A stretch of 64,000 nt of DNA from an uncultured Oscillospiraceae bacterium (lineage in GTDB: Bacteria > Bacillota > Clostridia > Oscillospirales > Acutalibacteraceae), in the NCBI GenBank assembly GCA_900543395.1, contig UQQT01000008.1:5966-69965 (forward strand), read 5' to 3'. The notes under the pieces are model-generated. The model saw only the letters and a program-made list of their open reading frames with translations, made no database searches and had not been told where the DNA came from. Below, piece by piece: positions 60,547 to 64,000 of the stretch (position 1 is the first letter of the stretch; every line of letters starts with the position of its first letter). The translations under genes and the position numbers were made by a program.

Positions 60547-62355
60547 ATGTTAAAAACGCATGAAATTATTGATGAGTATAAAAAGAAAGCCGAAGCATGC
60601 GCCGATAAAGCTGAAAAAGCCTCATATTATTTCAAAGCCGGACAATTCGGGGATATGGACAGCATAAAAAAATATGCGTCCATGGTTTCAGCCGATTACG
60701 GTAATGTTAATTCTTCACTGGCTGACAAGGCAGTAAAAAAACTGAAACATGCCATTCCTAAGTTTGAAAAAGCGACCACTGCCGAAAAAAAAGAACATGC
60801 CCTGAAAGAACTGCTCGACATGAAAGTTCCGTACGCCTATTATCTTATGGGAAGCTACTATGTAAATGAGGGCAGTCCCGAAAAAGGTATATCATATCTT
60901 GATTTTGCCTCTTTAAACGGCGAGCCTTCGGCGGCGGACTATGCGGCGGCGTGTTACTCTCAAATAAGCGCTGTTACTAAGAGTATCGGAGATAAAAGAA
61001 ATCTCGGTTTTGATTTGGAGAAATATTTTCACTATAAGTTCTTAGAAATCGCATGGACTGAAACGCCGTGGCAGAAAGCAAAAAATTATTATAAATACGT
61101 TACGGGATATATGTATAGATATAATTACGAAAGGGCTGTTACTTCGCTTTGCGGTGATCTTGCGTCCATGTCCGTAAAAGCAACATTCGGAAATCCTTTG
61201 CACAGATACATAAAGTATTCCGACTTTATTCCGGATGATGAGCTGAACATGATTATTTATGCATGGACACAGCAGTATATTAATGATAATTCGCTCGGGA
61301 TGTACAAAGTTTTTAAGAAGAGACTTGAAAATGAAACCGACTGCGGTATTCCGCTTGATAAAAAAGGAAAGCCGATGAAAAACATAAAACGTGTTGTTTT
61401 TGAATCGGGTGATGTATATGAGGGACAGTTGAATTCCGACGGTAACCCCGACGGGTGCGGAATTTATATTTTTGCAGATAAGGACATATATGACGGCGAG
61501 TTTAAGAACGGACTACCCGACGGACGCGGAACGCTTATGGAATACACCGACGACATTAAGGACAAAAAATACGGTTATGTCTGTTACGAGGGACAGTTTC
61601 AGTCGGGTAAGAAAAACGGTGAATTTACGGTTTGCGGACGTAATTTGTATTCTGAAAAATTGGTCGACGACGAAATTCATTTTTATAAGGACGACGCGGA
61701 GATTTTATTCGACGAAAACACATCTGCTCCGGGAGATTACGATACTGACGATATCTATGAGTATGACGATGACGATTTGTTCGACGAAATCGACGGTATT
61801 GTCAATGTTTTGATGAATCCGAACATATACCTTACTCCGCAGGAAAAACGGATAGAGAATTCGTGTATGTTCTTAAGAAAAATTATTGACACTGCGGAGG
61901 AGCTTCTCAATACCGACAGATGGATGTCTGCTCAAATTATATCTCGGCTGCTCGGAATAGAGTGCGATATTAACGACGATTGGATTTTCGGCGAAGATTA
62001 TAATGATATTATTTCGTTTGCCGACGCGGCGTTTGAAAGAGCAAACGGGCTTTTGGGTCTCGGCTGTAAATACCCCGAACGAACCGTTGTCCCAGCGGCG
62101 AATATCGCATGTTATATCAGAATGAAATACAATGATAATCATCTTTTTTATACTCTTGTAAATCTTTGGGTGTCAATTTCTATGCCGTCGGCGGGCGCAC
62201 TTTTGTGGGTAAAACGCATTGCCGAGAATAACGATCCCGATATTATAAGCAGTGATTTCGGTGAAAAAAATTACTGCCTCGACGTAGAGAGATATTATAT
62301 GGGTTCAAACTGCAGATTGTTTGACCCGTATGAGCCTGAATGGGAATTTGATTAA
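60547..62355 (+). CDS. MORN-repeat protein with helical N- and C-terminal parts
   Basis: 602 residues. The first half is helical and Sel1/TPR-like in feel (ASYYFKAGQFGDMDSIKKYA, AYYLMGSYYVNEGSPEKGIS). Around residues 285-355 three MORN-type units follow: GDVYEGQLNSDGNPDGCG, IYDGEFKNGLPDGRGT, and CYEGQFQSGKKNGEF. An acidic stretch (DTDDIYEYDDDDLFDEI) and a helical end close it. No signal peptide. MORN repeats usually bind lipids or proteins; the function here is unknown. It stands alone, with its own promoter, between nadE and the kinase-PPase fusion. Confidence 0.75.
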   Translation: MLKTHEIIDEYKKKAEACADKAEKASYYFKAGQFGDMDSIKKYASMVSADYGNVNSSLADKAVKKLKHAIPKFEKATTAEKKEHALKELLDMKVPYAYYLMGSYYVNEGSPEKGISYLDFASLNGEPSAADYAAACYSQISAVTKSIGDKRNLGFDLEKYFHYKFLEIAWTETPWQKAKNYYKYVTGYMYRYNYERAVTSLCGDLASMSVKATFGNPLHRYIKYSDFIPDDELNMIIYAWTQQYINDNSLGMYKVFKKRLENETDCGIPLDKKGKPMKNIKRVVFESGDVYEGQLNSDGNPDGCGIYIFADKDIYDGEFKNGLPDGRGTLMEYTDDIKDKKYGYVCYEGQFQSGKKNGEFTVCGRNLYSEKLVDDEIHFYKDDAEILFDENTSAPGDYDTDDIYEYDDDDLFDEIDGIVNVLMNPNIYLTPQEKRIENSCMFLRKIIDTAEELLNTDRWMSAQIISRLLGIECDINDDWIFGEDYNDIISFADAAFERANGLLGLGCKYPERTVVPAANIACYIRMKYNDNHLFYTLVNLWVSISMPSAGALLWVKRIAENNDPDIISSDFGEKNYCLDVERYYMGSNCRLFDPYEPEWEFD

Positions 62356-62368
62356 TTGCATAAATTCA

Positions 62369-62398
62369 TCCCGCGTCCGAAAGAAAACGGATGCGGGA
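62369..62398. terminator. Hairpin after the MORN gene
   Basis: TCCCGC..CCG (62369-62379) pairs with CGG..GCGGGA (62388-62398). No T-run follows, so its strength as terminator is doubtful. Confidence 0.5.
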
Positions 62399-62409
62399 CA
62401 GCTTATTAA

Positions 62410-62556
62410 TTATTTGATTTTTGATTTCTTAAAGACATTTTTGGGGCCTTTTATAAGAATTATAATAACCCATGCGGTCAGTCCGATTATAACCGCCGTA
62501 AATCCGAGAATTGAATCGCTCAAAATATTTTCAAAGTTTTGATTGAAATACTCGCT
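62410..62556 (-). other. Open frame of a small membrane-segment peptide, likely remnant
   Basis: 48 codons without a good start: NFENILSDSILGFTAVIIGL, a membrane helix, and a Lys-rich end. It has no ribosome site (only a TTG inside). It may be the tail of a lost membrane protein. Confidence 0.3.
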
Positions 62557-62602
62557 TTATCGTCGAAACAACGGCGGCGGTTTTTATAAATCCTTCCTTC
62601 AT
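62531..62602 (-). pseudogene. Copy of the first codons of nadE (23-codon remnant)
   Basis: ATG 62602 with AAAGGAG upstream reads MKEGFIKTAAVVST, against MKDGFIKTAAAVIN of nadE. A 22-bp stretch (62572-62593) is identical to 60360-60381. The frame then stops at 62531. The rest of nadE is absent here. Confidence 0.6.
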
Positions 62603-62833
62603 TTCCATTCTCCTTTGATTGCGGTTTTTTTAATGAAATCCGCGCGGATTGTGAATTGTTCTATAATAATTTAATGCGTTTTTTATCGAATTAAAGCCTC
62701 TGTTTTTTTTTGAGAAGCTTTGTTTTTTATATTTTATCATAATAAATTGTTTTGATTCAATAAAAATAATTTCTATAAAACCGAAAAAGCTTATTTTGTC
62801 CTTATCGAGTTCGATTTTGAATTCTAAACTGAT
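62603..62833. other. AT-rich intergenic stretch without a gene
   Basis: Between the nadE-like remnant and the kinase-PPase fusion. Apart from the ribosome site of the remnant I see only A/T runs. Confidence 0.6.
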
Positions 62834-63634
62834 TTATAACAATTCTATGTAATGCTCAAAATAACGTTCCTGAAAATAAACCTGCTTTTCAATTTCGGGA
62901 ATGTCTATGTTGTAATTTTCGGGTATAACCACCCATTTGTCTTCGATATCATTTATCCTGTGAATTATCGCCGTTAATATCCCCGTAAATGTAGTCAAGG
63001 GTTTGTCAACGCCGATAACATAAGCGTCCTGCTCCTCGCCGTCGGGTGCGAAAACGCCCTCAACATAGCCGTAATTTATCGGATAACGCATTTCTCTATG
63101 CTCCGGATGAAATGAGCCGAGAGGTCTGTCAATTTTAACTGAAATTGTATTGATTTTATTGATATATTCATCAGCCTCCTTGTGGGAATGAAATGTAATT
63201 ACATTGCTTGCGTATTTCTTTAACAGCCTTTTTATGTCAGGCATTACGGATGTATTGAAATTAATAATAAAATCAATTAATTCATCGTTTGACGGCGGTC
63301 TGCAAGGCATATCGGGGGTGTTGGAGTTTCTGTTTTTTACGCCTTTTATGCAATCTTCCGTCGGCAGGTCAAACAGAAAAACGACGTCAGCCTCTTTGAT
63401 TCTCAATTCAAGAGTAGATCTATAATTTCCGTCAATAATAAAGTTGTTTTTATTTAATATTTCTTTTTGTTTTAAAATCAATTCTTCTCTCGTAATATGG
63501 GTGCAGTCCTTTTTCCAATACAGCGCGTCCAAATGGAATAAATCAATTTTTGTTTTCATATGCAGTTTTTTGCCGAAGGTGCTTTTGCCCGAGCCGGGAC
63601 ATCCGATTATTATGATTTTTTTATAATTGAACAT
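62834..63634 (-). CDS. P-loop kinase (FlaR/adenylate-kinase-like) fused to an inorganic-pyrophosphatase-like domain
   Basis: 266 residues, two domains. Residues 1-160: Walker A GCPGSGKST at 11-19, DLFHLDALYWKK, IIDGNYRSTLELRI and VVFLFDLPTEDC, the pattern of small FlaR/topology-modulation-type nucleotide kinases. Residues 165-266: VKIDRPLGSFHPEHR, RYPINYGYVEG, then APDGEEQDAYVIGVD, the pattern of a short inorganic-pyrophosphatase-like family. One domain makes a nucleotide transfer and the other could remove PPi, but the real substrates are unknown. GGAGG lies 12 nt upstream of ATG 63634. Confidence 0.75.
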   Translation of the reverse strand: MFNYKKIIIIGCPGSGKSTFGKKLHMKTKIDLFHLDALYWKKDCTHITREELILKQKEILNKNNFIIDGNYRSTLELRIKEADVVFLFDLPTEDCIKGVKNRNSNTPDMPCRPPSNDELIDFIINFNTSVMPDIKRLLKKYASNVITFHSHKEADEYINKINTISVKIDRPLGSFHPEHREMRYPINYGYVEGVFAPDGEEQDAYVIGVDKPLTTFTGILTAIIHRINDIEDKWVVIPENYNIDIPEIEKQVYFQERYFEHYIELL

Positions 63635-63822
63635 GTTATTCTATTGCCTCCGAATAGTATTTAGGCTGTTTCATCGGAAAATGATTCAGCTGCATGACGC
63701 TTCTTTTATACAGCTTTGCATTCTGTCGTCAAACGGATACTTTTGATTAAGTCTGTCGGACTGTATTCGTTGCTTATAACGAGTAATGCGTCCTTCTTTG
63801 CCGTGCGGACGTATGATGAAAA
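63635..63822. other. Intergenic stretch between the fusion gene and the tRNA terminator
   Basis: A minus-strand frame of about 45 codons is open here, but it has no start and no ribosome site. I see no firm gene. Confidence 0.5.
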
Positions 63823-63854
63823 AATCCTCTTTTGTCTAACGACAAAAAAGGATT
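63823..63854 (-). terminator. Intrinsic terminator after tRNA-Tyr
   Basis: On the minus strand AATCCT..TTTTGTC pairs with GACAAAA..AGGATT (63823-63854), loop GTTA, followed by T5. Confidence 0.85.
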
Positions 63855-63860
63855 CCTTCA

Positions 63861-63945
63861 TGGTGGAAGAGGGTGGATTCGAACCACCGAAGTCACTGAC
63901 GACAGATTTACAGTCTGTTCCCTTTGGCCGCTCGGGAACTCTTCC
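63861..63945 (-). tRNA. tRNA-Tyr (GTA)
   Basis: 85 nt including encoded CCA (63861-63863). The acceptor stem is GGAAGAG/CTCTTCC, the anticodon GTA is at 63909-63911, the T arm has GGTTCGAATCC, and the long variable arm (GTCAGTGAC region) fits tRNA-Tyr. Followed by a terminator. Confidence 0.95.
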
Positions 63946-63960
63946 TTATCTTTATTAAAT

Positions 63961-64000
63961 TGGAGCTGGTGGACGGACTTGAACCCCCGACCTGCTGATT
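63961..64000 (-). tRNA. tRNA-Thr, partial at the right edge
   Basis: The 3' half is present with encoded CCA (63961-63963): T arm GGGGGTTCAAGTCC and the stretch AATCAGCAGGTC typical of tRNA-Thr just after the anticodon. The anticodon itself is outside the window, so the amino acid is inferred. It precedes tRNA-Tyr in the same transcript. Confidence 0.75.

Noticed and set aside
63716..63958. Plus-strand frame ending EEGGFEPPKSLTTDLQSVPF
   Set aside because: It is the antisense of tRNA-Tyr, a well-known false protein.

Overview
The window looks like chromosome of an anaerobic, endospore-forming Clostridia member (Bacillota; gut-type Oscillospirales or a relative is my inference). Support: strong purine-rich ribosome binding sites, textbook vegetative promoters (TTGACA-17-TATAAT type), a T-box leader on ileS, a SpoIVFA/SpoIVFB-like pair, a DUF1540 protein, an oxygen/NO-scavenging flavo-diiron protein and remains of a dockerin-type protein. 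No phage, IS element or CRISPR array is visible. All names come from reading the sequence; no database was searched.

Layout. (1) 1-9.85 kb, carbohydrate region: a left-edge GNAT acetyltransferase fused in frame to a GH78-type N-terminal domain, LacZ beta-galactosidase, then a divergent operon of RlmD/RumA methyltransferase, an esterase, a GH36 alpha-galactosidase and two glycosyltransferases. (2) 9.85-16.2 kb, minus strand: pyrH-frr-uppS-cdsA-dxr-rseP-ispG, the conserved UMP kinase/ribosome recycling/isoprenoid/lipid operon. (3) 16.2-22.3 kb: NahK-like sugar kinase, small membrane protein, a 25-cysteine protein behind a ribosome-site-sequestering hairpin, Gfo/Idh oxidoreductase, YbaK/ProX-type deacylase, tail-anchored phosphoesterase. 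(4) 22.3-32.1 kb: T-box plus IleRS, secreted GH5 glucanase, a frameshifted GH78 rhamnosidase, nadA, malQ. (5) 32.2-41.5 kb: HAD phosphatase, SpoIVFA/B-like pair, B12-type radical SAM protein with its DUF2344 partner, rplS-lepB-rbgA-rnhB-yraN, thrC. (6) 41.5-49.6 kb: DUF1540, phosphoesterase, tig-clpP-clpX, fprA, secreted lipase, C39-like peptidase. (7) 49.7-56.2 kb: a compact D-amino-acid/5-oxoproline operon. (8) 56.2-58.4 kb: a decayed dockerin-protein gene split by about 1.07 kb carrying a YbjN gene. (9) 58.4-64 kb: nadE, a MORN-repeat protein, a kinase-pyrophosphatase fusion, tRNA-Tyr and a partial tRNA-Thr.

The most interesting system is region 7: D-amino-acid aminotransferase, DUF4392 protein, PxpB, PxpC, DUF1445 (YcsI) protein, PxpA and alanine racemase, from one promoter with a 5' attenuator-like hairpin. 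The DUF1445 and DUF4392 parts are the two domains that vertebrate D-glutamate cyclase (DGLUCY) carries in one chain; here they are separate genes around the 5-oxoprolinase PxpABC. The order suggests a D-Ala/D-Glu to 5-oxoproline to Glu salvage route. The chirality step between 5-oxo-D-proline and the L-form expected by PxpABC is the open question.

Other points worth a second look: the GNAT-GH78 fusion, the kinase-PPase fusion, the A6 frameshift in the GH78 active-site motif, the split dockerin gene, and a second copy of the first codons of nadE downstream of the MORN gene.
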